64,000 nucleotides of DNA from Lysinibacillus sp. SGAir0095 (GCF_005491425.1 NZ_CP028083.1:2070001-2134000); one strand, 5' to 3'; shown: positions 48,657 through 57,743, counted from the stretch's first letter. Notes: a model not told the origin generated them from the letters alone. Program-made: numbers and translations.

Positions 48657-49655
48657 CTAGTTTTGACTATTTGCATATTTCTCAGATGTTCGAATTTCTA
48701 CAGTTATCGAATTATCCGTAGTAGACGAAGTAATCATAAAGGGGAAACCTGTTGTGTTTTGGAATCTAAAATCTAACGTTCCATAAGAGACCGTCGCATC
48801 TCTACCCTTTGGCACATAGCCAATCTCCCTGGAATGATGGTGTCTTTCTGCATAACTAACTTTTATTTGATCTACAGCATTAAATAGAGTCGAAGAAGTT
48901 TGACAAATTCCACCACCTATACCCAGCACAAATTCTCCATTCACAATCTCAAGTGCTTCTTGGTAGCCAGTTTCCTTCGTTCTGGGCCCAACTGTTGTAT
49001 TAAAGGAAAAATAATCCCCCATTCCAACAATCACGTGGGAAATTGCTTCGGACGACTGATTGATATTATGTGTACGACCAACATCTGAAGCATTAAAATA
49101 TGTGGTATATGAAGCAATGACTACATCATCTAAAGAAACATATTCATTTCGATCATACCCTGTTTCGGTAATGTAAAGCGGTAGCTCCACGTCTCCCCCT
49201 TCCGGAGATACTGAGAGAATTTTATCTACAAGCTCACTTTCTTTTAATAGAATCATAGGATGACCCGCGACTAATTCCTCATTCTCATGAACTTTGTCAA
49301 GTACCATCCGCTGATCATAACCTTCACCGGACTCAGTGCCTCTAGCTATTTCTTTTGCAAGTTCTTCTATTTCCCGTTGATATGAAGAATAATCTGTATA
49401 AAAACCTAGATCAATCGGGGAGAGTGAAGCGATGATTTCCTCTGTGTTCGGATCAATGACATTAATTATGAAGGATGGCTTTTCCTCATCTATTATCGGT
49501 TCATCAGGTGGAGTTTCCACCTCCTCTTCGTATAGTCCCTCCTGATTCTCTAGTTTAGAACTATCTTCTTGAACCTGTTCTTCGATGACTGAAACGTCAC
49601 TACATCCAACCAATAACATCACCATAATGAAAATAAAAATGAAAATAGTCCTCAC
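48657..49655 (-). CDS. VanW-family lipoprotein 2
   Basis: The 332-residue lipoprotein is clearly paralogous to the VanW protein at 41291. Starting at the GTG at 49655, seven bases after GGGGG, it begins RTIFIFIFIMVMLLVGCSD with lipidated Cys18. An acidic linker (EEEVETPPDEPIIDEE), a pre-domain and the VanW core follow (FSFNTTVGPRTKETGYQEAL, GIGGGICQTSSTLFNAVDQI, ERHHHSREIGYVPKGRDATV). An upstream extension to 49688 would spoil the lipoprotein signal and is rejected. It is anchored on the outer face of the membrane. Function unknown. Two VanW genes flanking the germination operon and chemoreceptor suggest duplication. Confidence 0.82.
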   Translation of the reverse strand: MRTIFIFIFIMVMLLVGCSDVSVIEEQVQEDSSKLENQEGLYEEEVETPPDEPIIDEEKPSFIINVIDPNTEEIIASLSPIDLGFYTDYSSYQREIEELAKEIARGTESGEGYDQRMVLDKVHENEELVAGHPMILLKESELVDKILSVSPEGGDVELPLYITETGYDRNEYVSLDDVVIASYTTYFNASDVGRTHNINQSSEAISHVIVGMGDYFSFNTTVGPRTKETGYQEALEIVNGEFVLGIGGGICQTSSTLFNAVDQIKVSYAERHHHSREIGYVPKGRDATVSYGTLDFRFQNTTGFPFMITSSTTDNSITVEIRTSEKYANSQN

Positions 49656-49938
49656 ATATACGCCCCCTGATTCGACATGTTTCACCACTTATTAGGATAT
49701 TCAACAGGGAGTGAAAATGACTCTGTGAATTCTCGGATTAGGTATATATTTATTTCATAGTAACAGTTTGAGTGCGCAGGAAGGCGTCAAACTCCATCTG
49801 GTTTCTTTAGATTTTATAGAGTAACCAGTGAAGAGGACTGTCAGATTATTTATCGTTTGAAGCTATTTACAGTATGAAGTTAGGAAAAGAGCTAATTTAT
49901 TCGTGCTCCAATTTCATAAAATTCATGAACGAACATAA

Positions 49939-49966
49939 AAAAATGCCCAAAGTTACCTTTGGCGCA
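49939..49966 (-). terminator. terminator of the DUF2269-like gene
   Basis: AATGC-CC-AAAG pairs with CTTT-GG-CGCATT with a one-base bulge; As on the plus strand give a minus-strand T-tract. The stretch 49656-49938 upstream on the map shows no gene. Confidence 0.7.
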
Positions 49967-49971
49967 TTCAC

Positions 49972-50427
49972 TTAAAACGGTTTAAAGACCATCAGGAATA
50001 CTAATAGAAACAAGAGGAAGTAGGTTGTTCGTGTTAAGGGTTTCGTTTTATTTGCAATTTGTATATATTCACTCGGCAAATCCTCACCGTTCGCGCTTTC
50101 CAATATTTCTAGCAAAGCTCTTTCATACCTCGGTAATAAATAAGCGACGATTGGTTGGGTAAGAATGTATAAAACGATGGAAGATATGTACCAGCCTGTT
50201 GTGAATAAATAAGGATGAATAAATCCCATGATGAGTCCAGTCGCTAATATAGCGATACTTCCTATCTTTGCTAATTTTTCAACTTTTGCATTTACCATAT
50301 GTGCATTAAAAGCAGACCTTACATTACGAGCGCTATTCAAGATATATGGAGAAGCAAAAGTAGCTCCTAACCCACAAATAGCACCGAGAATATGGATGAA
50401 CAATAGTAGGTTGAAAAGAATATCCAT
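49972..50427 (-). CDS. DUF2269-family integral membrane protein
   Basis: The 151-residue protein has four helices: ILFNLLLFIHILGAICGLGA, IGSIAILATGLIMGFIHPYL, YISSIVLYILTQPIVAYLLP, TTYFLLFLLVFLMVFKPF. The N-terminal 'LHI(L)GAI..G' motif fits DUF2269 (predicted integral membrane proteins). It is similar to small membrane proteins proposed to bind haem through the helix-1 His, but this is not established. Single gene with its own terminator. Confidence 0.65.
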   Translation of the reverse strand: MDILFNLLLFIHILGAICGLGATFASPYILNSARNVRSAFNAHMVNAKVEKLAKIGSIAILATGLIMGFIHPYLFTTGWYISSIVLYILTQPIVAYLLPRYERALLEILESANGEDLPSEYIQIANKTKPLTRTTYFLLFLLVFLMVFKPF

Positions 50428-50529
50428 TGTCTAAGTACACTCCTTTCTATTCAATACTGTATGTATACGTGTAAGAAGGGCAAAAAATTTGTTGAATTGA
50501 AGCTGTTCTAGATAAAATTAATCACAAAT

Positions 50530-50568
50530 AAAAAAGCAGTACGAATTCTTTTGCGGAAATCGTACCAC
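50530..50568 (-). terminator. terminator of the hydrolase gene
   Basis: GTACGA near 50539 pairs with TCGTAC near 50560; As at 50529-50534 give a T-tract on the minus strand. Confidence 0.7.
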
Positions 50569-50574
50569 TCCTAT

Positions 50575-51474
50575 TTAATCACTTATTAAAAATTCACTTG
50601 TAATATCGTATCCCCTCATGTAGTCAGGTGAACCAGGGAAGTTCTGCATAAAACCATGAATACCTCCATCAAACCGCACAAGTTTAACAGCTGTTCCTGC
50701 ATCCTTTAATTTTTCTGCGTATAGTTCTCCCTCATCACAAAGTGGATCATATTCTGCTGTGAAGATTAATGTTTTTGGCATTTGTGATAAAGTTTCCGTA
50801 TCCACTGATAAAGGTGAGGTATACGGCGTGCCTGCCTGTTCATAACCAAGTAAATCTGCAGAAGAAGTAGTGATGTCCACACCATACTTTGCATTATAAA
50901 GTGCTCTTGATTGATAGATACTTCCATCTTTTGTAATATCAATATCGAGAATAGGATAATGAAGAACTTGTTTCGCTAGCTTGAAATCGTTTGTAGCAAT
51001 TGATTTTAAAGCCACAACCGTAGCCAGATTTCCTCCTGCACTTGCTCCCCCCACAACTACATTTTCCTTGTCTCCACCAAGTTCAGATGCATGCTCAACT
51101 GTCCATTTTGTCACATTGTAGCAATCCTGAAAAGCAGCTGGAGCTATGTGTTCCGAGGAGAATCTGTAACCCACGGAAATCACTTTATATCCCGAAAGCT
51201 GGCAGAGCAATCGACAAGAAACATCATGGGATTCTATACTCCCATCGATAAATCCTCCTCCATGAAAAAATACAAGAAGTGGATAAATGGCCACTTTATC
51301 ATCAGGTGTATAAATTCTTATAGGAATTTGATGCGTATCTCCCTCAACTACCCGCTCTTCAACGTTTAGCACTTTTGGCCGCTTTTCTAATGGGGGAATT
51401 TCGAGTGGGACTCCTTTACTTCTAGCTTCCAAATTTTGCTGAAAAAATTGTTCAATATAATGATGTAATGGCAT
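50575..51474 (-). CDS. alpha/beta-hydrolase, hormone-sensitive-lipase-like esterase
   Basis: The 299-residue enzyme has the HSL-type oxyanion motif VFFHGGGFIDGS, the nucleophile elbow VGGASAGGNLATV (Ser in GASAG), an acid in FTAEYDPLCDEGELYAEKL and the catalytic His in DGGIHGFMQNFPG. It probably hydrolyses short acyl esters in the cytoplasm. No signal peptide. The ATG follows AGGAG by 8 bases. Substrate unknown. Confidence 0.87.
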   Translation of the reverse strand: MPLHHYIEQFFQQNLEARSKGVPLEIPPLEKRPKVLNVEERVVEGDTHQIPIRIYTPDDKVAIYPLLVFFHGGGFIDGSIESHDVSCRLLCQLSGYKVISVGYRFSSEHIAPAAFQDCYNVTKWTVEHASELGGDKENVVVGGASAGGNLATVVALKSIATNDFKLAKQVLHYPILDIDITKDGSIYQSRALYNAKYGVDITTSSADLLGYEQAGTPYTSPLSVDTETLSQMPKTLIFTAEYDPLCDEGELYAEKLKDAGTAVKLVRFDGGIHGFMQNFPGSPDYMRGYDITSEFLISD

Positions 51475-51528
51475 TAGCTAGCTCCTTTCATATTAAATTG
51501 CATAGCTCGTATAAATCAGTCCATAATA

Positions 51529-51738
51529 TTACTTCTTACGGTGATAGGCAGAAATTTGAGTAACCCGAACATTTCCCGTATTTAATTCGTGGTATATTCC
51601 TCGACTATCGGTAAATTCAATGTATTGACCTCTTTCTTTGCGGATAATTTTTTCGGCCATTTCTTGTGATTCGACATGAATAAATCTTCTTACATAATGT
51701 TGTTCATCAAAGAAATAAGTCACTTTATATTCCTGCAC
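51529..51738 (-). CDS. small conserved-looking hypothetical protein
   Basis: The 69-residue protein (YKVTYFFDEQHYVRRFIHVE, GQYIEFTDSRGIYHELNTGN) appears to be a compact alternating-strand fold with a central helix (SQEMAEKIIRKER). It is basic at the end (YHRKK). A GTG start lies 9 bases after GGAGA. I do not recognise the family. No membrane segment or cysteine. Confidence 0.6.
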   Translation of the reverse strand: MQEYKVTYFFDEQHYVRRFIHVESQEMAEKIIRKERGQYIEFTDSRGIYHELNTGNVRVTQISAYHRKK

Positions 51739-51805
51739 GGATATTTTTCTCCTAAAGTTTCTTACTACTTAACATAACCAAGTGAAGTTCCTCTATGAAT
51801 AGAAA

Positions 51806-51842
51806 AACCAAGTTAAAAAGGATATTTCCTTCTAACTTGGTT
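51806..51842 (-). terminator. terminator of the capA-like gene
   Basis: AACCAAGTTA pairs perfectly with TAACTTGGTT, with an inner AGG/CCT pairing. Confidence 0.8.
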
Positions 51843-51847
51843 AGTGA

Positions 51848-53056
51848 CTATGACTCAATAAATTCTAGATTTGGAACGTATTGTGACATATGTTTTTTAA
51901 TTTCACTATAGATTGTTGTGGCATTTGGTAAGCTGTCATTTGTTAATTGATACATAGGAATGATTTTGAATTCCTTCCAATTAGCAAATTTCACATAGGT
52001 AGGCAATAACTTTGGATTTTTTATTTCAATTACTGTGGCTGCATTGCCGTCCGTATCGTAAGTAATCGTTTTATTCACTTCTAACTCCAAAATGGCACCG
52101 ATTTGTCTGTATAATTTATCCTGTGAAGATAAAAAATTACCTAGTGAGTGAATAACAAATGTCTGATTTCCTTCTATACCTGTATACCATTTTACAGGCT
52201 GTAACACATGTGGGTGATGGGCAAAAATAATATGAACTCCATTATCTGCCGCTAATTGGGCGATTTTCTCTTGATACTCGTTTTGCGAACGACTGTATTC
52301 ATCCCCAATATGTAAATTCAATACTACGAGATCGGAGATTTCTTTAGCCTTTTGTATATCTTGCATCATTTTGTCTTCATCAATATAACTAACTAGATAC
52401 TCTTTTCCTACAGGCACCTCTAAACCATTCGTCCCGTAAGTATAGCCTAAAAATGAAAAGGTGATATTATTAACTGTTAAGGTTTTGATTTGCTGGGATT
52501 CTTCATAGGACGAAGCTGCACCAACATACTCTATCCCTAGATCATTCCAATAGTTTGTTGCGTTTACTATAGCTTGCTCTCCTCGATCAAGCGTATGATT
52601 ATTTGCCATATTTACGACATCTACCCCAACATCTTTCAATATGTCTGCTAACTCATACGGACTATTGAACTGAGGATAGCTTGAAACTCCCAATCCTTGT
52701 CCGCCAACAATACTTTCACTATTGGCAACAGTAATATCAGCTCTTTCTATGTAAGGCTTAACTTGAGTAAACATTTCTGAGAAATCATATTGATCATTGC
52801 CGATATAAGCTTCCTTATAAACTGGGCTGTGTGCTAAAATATCCCCAATTGCCGAAATCGTTGCCGAATAGCGTTCCGGTTCTTTTGGTTCGCTCTTAAT
52901 GATTTCTTCTTCATTAACTAAATTATTCTCCTCTTCAACAGAATGCAATTCTTCAATTTCGGAATTTTGATGATTTCGATTGGTTAGATTATTGTCCACA
53001 CAGGATACCAAAATTAATAAAAATATTAAAAAAAAATATTTCTTTATTATTGTCAA
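51848..53056 (-). CDS. CapA/PgsA-like lipoprotein, metallophosphatase fold
   Basis: The 402-residue lipoprotein has signal YFFLIFLLILVSC with lipidated Cys about 19, an acidic Asn/Glu-rich linker, then the PGA_cap fold of CapA/PgsA: AIGDILAHSPVYKEAYIGND (metal Asp), VVNMANNHTLDRGEQAIV (Asn-His pair), LHIGDEYSRSQNEYQEKIAQ and IIFAHHPHVLQPVKWYTGIE, IHSLGNFLSSQ. Members support poly-gamma-glutamate synthesis or act as surface phosphoesterases; no pgsB/pgsC genes are nearby, so a capsule role is unproven. The TTG start at 53056 has AAGGTGG unusually close (3 bases), which leaves the start uncertain by a few codons. Confidence 0.82.
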   Translation of the reverse strand: MTIIKKYFFLIFLLILVSCVDNNLTNRNHQNSEIEELHSVEEENNLVNEEEIIKSEPKEPERYSATISAIGDILAHSPVYKEAYIGNDQYDFSEMFTQVKPYIERADITVANSESIVGGQGLGVSSYPQFNSPYELADILKDVGVDVVNMANNHTLDRGEQAIVNATNYWNDLGIEYVGAASSYEESQQIKTLTVNNITFSFLGYTYGTNGLEVPVGKEYLVSYIDEDKMMQDIQKAKEISDLVVLNLHIGDEYSRSQNEYQEKIAQLAADNGVHIIFAHHPHVLQPVKWYTGIEGNQTFVIHSLGNFLSSQDKLYRQIGAILELEVNKTITYDTDGNAATVIEIKNPKLLPTYVKFANWKEFKIIPMYQLTNDSLPNATTIYSEIKKHMSQYVPNLEFIES

Positions 53057-53257
53057 TCACCACCTTGAATTCATGTTACATTTTAATATACATATCTTAT
53101 CAAAGATTATACTTTTTACAATCAGCCGTAGGTAAAATATTCAAAATATAGAAAGATTATTTACTATTAGTGTTTAATAAATGGAAAACTTTATTTTACA
53201 AAACATAAAAAAGGAGATACAGAATCTCCTTAGTAATTTATTTTATCTTTGTGATGG

Positions 53258-53284
53258 GAAGCAGACTGAATATGGTCTGCTTTC
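53258..53284 (-). terminator. hairpin after a possible small gene
   Basis: AAGCAGAC (53259-53266) pairs with GTCTGCTT (53275-53282). It lies just downstream of the candidate minus-strand ORF ending at 53292. A second hairpin (AAGGAGAT with ATCTCCTT) is near 53211-53231. Confidence 0.45.
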
Positions 53285-53291
53285 ATTCAAT

Positions 53292-53399
53292 TTATTCTTC
53301 TGGATATTTTGCAGTGTAATACTCTTTCCCCGCTTCATCAAGATATGGGAATTTTATTTTTCTTGAGATTAAGTAATTATAACTGGATACCTGTGTCAT
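53292..53399 (-). CDS. candidate 35-residue protein
   Basis: A minus-strand ATG at 53399 opens a frame ending KFPYLDEAGKEYYTAKYPEE. The composition (aromatic and charged residues, GKEYYTAKY) looks like a real protein end, and the frame is followed by a hairpin at 53258-53284. No strong RBS precedes the ATG, so it could also be the tail of a lost gene; the frame stays open upstream for some codons. It lies 47 bases after the M23 peptidase stop. Confidence 0.3.
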   Translation of the reverse strand: MTQVSSYNYLISRKIKFPYLDEAGKEYYTAKYPEE

Positions 53400-53445
53400 G
53401 CTTTGTTTGAATAATGACTTAAAAGTCGCCAAAAGCAAAATGCTT

Positions 53446-54453
53446 TCAAAATGTTTTGAATAAAGAAAAAATAAACCGAGGAATCGTGATTAGAGCCTCT
53501 CCTAGAAGGACGATGAGTTCAGCAGATTCCAGTTTATCAGAACTACGTGACCTTGTAATGGCTGTGTTATAAAATAGCGGCCCTTCTCTAACTAAATCTC
53601 CCTGAATAGGTTCTACTCCATTTGAAAATCGGATACAACGAGATTTACATTTTTTTAAGTTTGGTGAGTTCATTACTTGAAAGTGTATATGAGGTTCCGA
53701 AGAATTACCTGAATTCCCACATAATCCAAGAACTTGGCCTTGCTTAACCTGATCTCCTTTTTTTACTGTAATGGAATGCTGTTTAAAATGTGCAAGTAAG
53801 CTATATTCGTTATTTAGATGCTTTAAAATCACATGATTTCCTGCTGGCGCTTGTTCATTCATTTCCCCTGGTATGTTGTCCGGAACATGGTTCATCACTT
53901 TAACAACTGTCCCACTGTCAGGCGCAACAACCTCTTGATTAAATGCAAAGTAATTTTCATTGCGGGCGTGATTGTCTTCATAGGTTTGATTGTCTTTCAT
54001 GATGACCAAATCGTAAGCATACCTTTGAGATTCATATGCATAGTGATAATTTAGAAATTCATTTTTACCACCCCAAAAAACAAACCATTCTGCATTTATC
54101 GGCATATTATAGAACTTTTTAGTGTAGCGTTGATCACTCTTTGGATAGGTTAAATACGGCTTTAGTAATAATCGGTGAATCGTATTAGATGAATCGAATG
54201 CAACACAGATGTACTTTTTCTTGCGAGTGTCTAACCATAAATATTGGTTCAGCCCTCCGATTGAGGTAGTTTGAAGAAAATGATAGCTTTTAACGTTTTT
54301 ATTAAAAGTTTGTATTAATTCTTTAAATTGTTGGGAAGTAATGAGATCCTTAAAATCCTCGCTACATTGTTTATAAATAGTTTCTGGTTTAATGTGTAAA
54401 AAATCATGCCCAAAGTTTTCTGGCGTCACAAAATTATTCAAAGAGCTGCTCAT
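53446..54453 (-). CDS. M23-family (LytM-like) peptidase
   Basis: The 335-residue protein has a unique N-terminal half of about 150 residues and a C-terminal M23 domain: QRYAYDLVIM (metal Asp), VVAPDSGTVVKVMNHVPD, GNHVILKHLNNEYSLLAHFK (His), KKGDQVKQGQVLGLCGNSGN and EPHIHFQVMNS (HxH). The usual first zinc His four residues before the Asp is Arg in RYAYD. No signal peptide is seen, although a hydrophobic segment (LIVLLGEALITIPRFIFSLF) at the C-terminus could attach it to the membrane. The ATG at 54453 follows GGGAGG by six bases. A Fur-like box lies about 50 bases upstream. Confidence 0.75.
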   Translation of the reverse strand: MSSSLNNFVTPENFGHDFLHIKPETIYKQCSEDFKDLITSQQFKELIQTFNKNVKSYHFLQTTSIGGLNQYLWLDTRKKKYICVAFDSSNTIHRLLLKPYLTYPKSDQRYTKKFYNMPINAEWFVFWGGKNEFLNYHYAYESQRYAYDLVIMKDNQTYEDNHARNENYFAFNQEVVAPDSGTVVKVMNHVPDNIPGEMNEQAPAGNHVILKHLNNEYSLLAHFKQHSITVKKGDQVKQGQVLGLCGNSGNSSEPHIHFQVMNSPNLKKCKSRCIRFSNGVEPIQGDLVREGPLFYNTAITRSRSSDKLESAELIVLLGEALITIPRFIFSLFKTF

Positions 54454-54501
54454 AATATCCTCCCTCACATATCAATCCTTTAACCAAAATTTTACCATTT
54501 T

Positions 54502-54516
54502 TAAGAATCATTATCA
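54502..54516. promoter_or_regulatory. Fur-like operator
   Basis: TAAGAATCATTATCA matches the Fur 7-1-7 palindrome TGATAATNATTATCA at 12 of 14 positions. It is between the divergent M23 peptidase (start 54453) and GNAT (start 54649) genes. PerR or Zur boxes have related sequences, so the exact regulator is uncertain. Confidence 0.45.
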
Positions 54517-54648
54517 AAAACTGTCCACAATCAATTTGAATTTTCTTTTTTGGCTGAACAAGAACTCTTTGAAGGATTAATCTAACTGCGAGAAGAATTA
54601 TATATACTTGTTGCAGGTTTTAGTTGTTCGTCTAGAGGAGGATGAGAA

Positions 54649-55095
54649 ATGCTGGAGGTTAAATTAATTGAGGCCGAAGACACATACAGTCTCAGGCATA
54701 GAATTTTACGGCCCCATATGGAGATAAAAGACTGTATGTATGACACCGATCATGGTGAAGGTGCTTTTCATGTAGGAGCATTTGTACAAAATCAACTTAT
54801 CAGTATTGCTTCATTTAATATTGAAAAATATTACGACTTCCCCCATGAGAATCAGTACCGTCTAAGAGGAATGGCAACACGAAATGATTTTAGGAAGCAA
54901 GGCGCAGGCAGAGAAATTATTCGCTTTGCTGAAAAATTAATAAAAGCGAATGATACTAATTTGTTGTGGTGCAATGCACGTACTACAGTACAGGATTATT
55001 ATCTAAAAATTGGATTTCAAGCACATGGAGAAGCTTTTGATTATCCACCGATTGGTCCGCATATTGTTATGTATAAAAAAATCGAAAGTTTGTAA
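54649..55095 (+). CDS. GNAT-family N-acetyltransferase
   Basis: The 148-residue protein has the GNAT fold: SLRHRILRPHM at the start, FHVGAFVQNQLISIASFNIE central strands, YRLRGMATRNDFRKQGAGRE with the acetyl-CoA pyrophosphate loop (RKQGAG), and VQDYYLKIGFQAHGEAFDYP. Substrate unknown. The RBS is GAGGAGG. It resembles the ElaA/YjcF-type small acetyltransferases in the 'LRxxVLRPHM' opening. Confidence 0.83.
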   Translation: MLEVKLIEAEDTYSLRHRILRPHMEIKDCMYDTDHGEGAFHVGAFVQNQLISIASFNIEKYYDFPHENQYRLRGMATRNDFRKQGAGREIIRFAEKLIKANDTNLLWCNARTTVQDYYLKIGFQAHGEAFDYPPIGPHIVMYKKIESL

Positions 55096-55185
55096 ACACA
55101 AAAATAGCTTAGGAGCACTCTTTTAATTGATCAGCTCTCTATTTATTGCTATATATTTATATCTACAGGTGAAGGGGGTTATGGA

Positions 55186-56442
55186 ATGGGTGAAATTAGA
55201 AAATTAGTTTCAGAGAATGAATTTACTAAGTTTGTGGATATTGTTGCTAACGCATATCCAGGCATACTTGCCAATGCGCCACAAGAAAAGCAAAAATTTA
55301 AGGAATTCCTTATAAATAAACAACAAGAAGATGCCGGGGTAGAGTTTTACGGATTATTTAGAGAACAGCAGCTGATAGCAGGCATGCGAATCCATTATTA
55401 TGAAATGAATTTGTATTCTAAAAGAATAGATATTGGTGGGGTAGGTCTAGTTGCTGTTGATTTACTTCATAAAAAAGAGCGTGCTGCAAAAGAGCTGATT
55501 GAACAGTTTCTTCAAACTTTTAAGGCTAAAGGGGTTCATCTCGTAGCATTGTATCCATTCCGACCAGATTTTTACAAGAATATGGGGTTTGGCTATGGAT
55601 CAAGTATACATCAATATCTTTTAGAACCCGCTAGTTTTCCAAAAGGAAAAACAAAAGAGCATTTAATTTATGTAAATGAAGAGGATTCTGAACAACTAGC
55701 AGCTTGCTATAATCGTTTTGCAGAGAGTAAACACGGTCTGATTTACAAAACGGTGCACGAATGGAAAGCGCTGTTTAAGAATTCAGAAAATCGAATTATA
55801 GCTTTTAAAAAAGAGGATAAAATATATGGATATATGGTCTTTACTTTTAGAAAACAGAGCGAAACGAATTTTATGCTAAACAACCTAGTTATTAAAGAAT
55901 GCATATATGAGACACCAGTATCACTAATGGCGCTTTGCACTTTTTTAAACAGTCAGGTCGATCAAGTATCCCGGATTGAATGGAACACACAGGATGAGCA
56001 TGTACGCTTTTTAGTAAATGATGCAAGGAATGGCTCAACCGAGTTAATTCCAAGTGTATATCATCCAAGTGCTACAACAGGTATTGGATTAATGTATCGA
56101 ATAATTAATGTGAAAGGTTTTATCACTTACTTAAGGCATATTCAATATTTTACACCTGATTTAAAATGGAAACTGACTGTGACTGACTCCTTTTTCCCCG
56201 AAAATCAGGGTGAATATTTGTTACAAGTCAAACAAGGATTTCTAGAAATTATGGAAGAGAAGGATTATGAAGTAGAAGTAAAAATTGATATTTCGGAGTT
56301 ATCTTCATTGTTAATGGGTGTAGTATCGCTCAAAGAATTATATATTTATAGTAAGGTTGAGATTAGTCATCCTACCTTCCTTAATGTGCTTAATACTCTA
56401 TTTAATACACTAGATAAACCAATGTGTTTAACAGCTTTTTAA
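55186..56442 (+). CDS. Eis-like N-acetyltransferase (double GNAT plus sterol-carrier fold)
   Basis: The 418-residue protein has the length and order of the Eis family. A first GNAT domain contains GLFREQQLIAGMRIHYYEMN, IDIGGVGLVAVDLLHKKERA (CoA site) and LYPFRPDFYKNMGFGYGSSI. A second GNAT-like domain spans about residues 165-290, and a C-terminal SCP2-like domain includes FITYLRHIQYFTPDLKWKLT and IDISELSSLLMGVVSLKELY. The C-terminal carboxylate seen in Eis catalysis would be the final Phe. Eis proteins acetylate aminoglycosides or peptides; many Bacillus homologues have no known natural substrate. It follows the GNAT gene by 90 bases. Confidence 0.82.
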   Translation: MGEIRKLVSENEFTKFVDIVANAYPGILANAPQEKQKFKEFLINKQQEDAGVEFYGLFREQQLIAGMRIHYYEMNLYSKRIDIGGVGLVAVDLLHKKERAAKELIEQFLQTFKAKGVHLVALYPFRPDFYKNMGFGYGSSIHQYLLEPASFPKGKTKEHLIYVNEEDSEQLAACYNRFAESKHGLIYKTVHEWKALFKNSENRIIAFKKEDKIYGYMVFTFRKQSETNFMLNNLVIKECIYETPVSLMALCTFLNSQVDQVSRIEWNTQDEHVRFLVNDARNGSTELIPSVYHPSATTGIGLMYRIINVKGFITYLRHIQYFTPDLKWKLTVTDSFFPENQGEYLLQVKQGFLEIMEEKDYEVEVKIDISELSSLLMGVVSLKELYIYSKVEISHPTFLNVLNTLFNTLDKPMCLTAF

Positions 56443-56459
56443 ATACTAACCTTGAGTCG

Positions 56460-56490
56460 AGTGCCAAGAGTTTAACAATTGGCACTTCAT
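56460..56490 (+). terminator. terminator after the Eis-like gene
   Basis: AGTGCCAA pairs with TTGGCACT around an 11-base loop, with a weak T-tract. The stretch to 56719 contains no gene. Confidence 0.55.
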
Positions 56491-56719
56491 GTTGCCCTCA
56501 ATAGGAAAAGATGAATTTACTGTTTTGGCTGGGTAACTACTTTTCTTTATATAATTTATTTTATTTCGAGTCCCCTCTTACTCAAACTCCATATATTCAC
56601 TACTAAATTCAGGTTGACTACCAGGAGCTATTATTTGGTTTTACTAAGAAATAGAAGTCTATAATCCAATTCTGTAAGAAGTTAAATATCTTCCATAACT
56701 CAAGCATCCATCCTATTTT

Positions 56720-57619
56720 CTATTTGAGTAAATCTTTTAAAGCTAACTCTAGATTAGGAAATTCAAATTCAAATCCTTGTTTCAAGAGCACTTTTGGTAA
56801 TACTTTTTGCCCCTCCAGAACAAGTTTGCTTTTTTGGCCGAGAGCTATCCTCATGACGAATGAAGGTACAGGAAACCAATGAGGACGTTTTAATACCCTA
56901 CCAATTGTTTCACCAAAACAACCCATTCTAACAGGTGTTGGGGCTGTCACATTTACAGGTCCATGTAAATTATGATTGTTGACAGCAAAAGATATAGCCC
57001 TTACAACATCTATGACATGAACCCAAGACACCCACTGTTTACCAGACCCAACAGCTCCACCGACGAATAATTTATATGGTAAGATCATTAAAGGAAGTGC
57101 ACCCCCATCACTCCCAAGTACCACTCCAAATCTCATAAAGATCGTCCGCACTTCATGTTTCTCTACTTGTTTCGCTTTATTCTCCCAATCAAAAACAGTT
57201 CGACCTAAAAAGTCGTCGGGGGATGATATTGAATCTTCCGTATATTCGGCCTCCAATGATACGGGGTATATACCGATTGCACTAGCATTGATAAAAATAG
57301 AAGGTTTTTTGGGCAAAACATCGATTATCCTTAATAACTCTTCAGTTGCTTCCATCCTACTTTTGTAAATTTGCTTTTGATGTTTCTCACTCCATCTACC
57401 ATCGTTAATGGAAACGCCTGCTAAGTTAATAAACGCATCTACATTGTCTAACTCTTTTTCGGGAGTTGCACTATCAGTAAGCCACATTACATACGAGATA
57501 CCACTAGATGCTTGTTTTTCCTTCCTTGTTAGGATAACAACCTCATGCCCCTCGCTTAGTAGAAGTTTTGTTAATTTACTTCCGATAAATCCTGAACCTC
57601 CAGAAATCGCTATTTTCAT
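56720..57619 (-). CDS. yfhF: TIGR01777-family NAD-dependent epimerase/dehydratase, YfhF-like
   Basis: The 299-residue extended-SDR protein: GGSGFIGSKLTKLLLSEGHE (cofactor motif GxxGFxG), VDAFINLAGVSINDGRWSEK, FINASAIGIYP with the catalytic Tyr, and the family-specific C-terminal DUF1731 (PHWFPVPSFVMRIALGQKSK, GQKVLPKVLLKQGFEFEFPN). It matches B. subtilis YfhF / E. coli YfcH-type proteins, whose role is not firmly known. Single gene. The ATG at 57619 follows GAGGTGAA. Confidence 0.87.
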   Translation of the reverse strand: MKIAISGGSGFIGSKLTKLLLSEGHEVVILTRKEKQASSGISYVMWLTDSATPEKELDNVDAFINLAGVSINDGRWSEKHQKQIYKSRMEATEELLRIIDVLPKKPSIFINASAIGIYPVSLEAEYTEDSISSPDDFLGRTVFDWENKAKQVEKHEVRTIFMRFGVVLGSDGGALPLMILPYKLFVGGAVGSGKQWVSWVHVIDVVRAISFAVNNHNLHGPVNVTAPTPVRMGCFGETIGRVLKRPHWFPVPSFVMRIALGQKSKLVLEGQKVLPKVLLKQGFEFEFPNLELALKDLLK

Positions 57620-57743
57620 ACGTTCACCTCAATGATCTCTTTAAAATCTAGATACACCGTTTACTTTTATTAATTAATGGAAAACCATGCTTTTCCAGTT
57701 AATTTCTAATTAGATTTTTGAATTGATTTTTTCTAATTCCATT

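Noticed and set aside
53181..53366. Plus-strand ORF of 61 codons
   Set aside because: It runs through two hairpins and has no RBS; the opposite strand shows the more protein-like frame.
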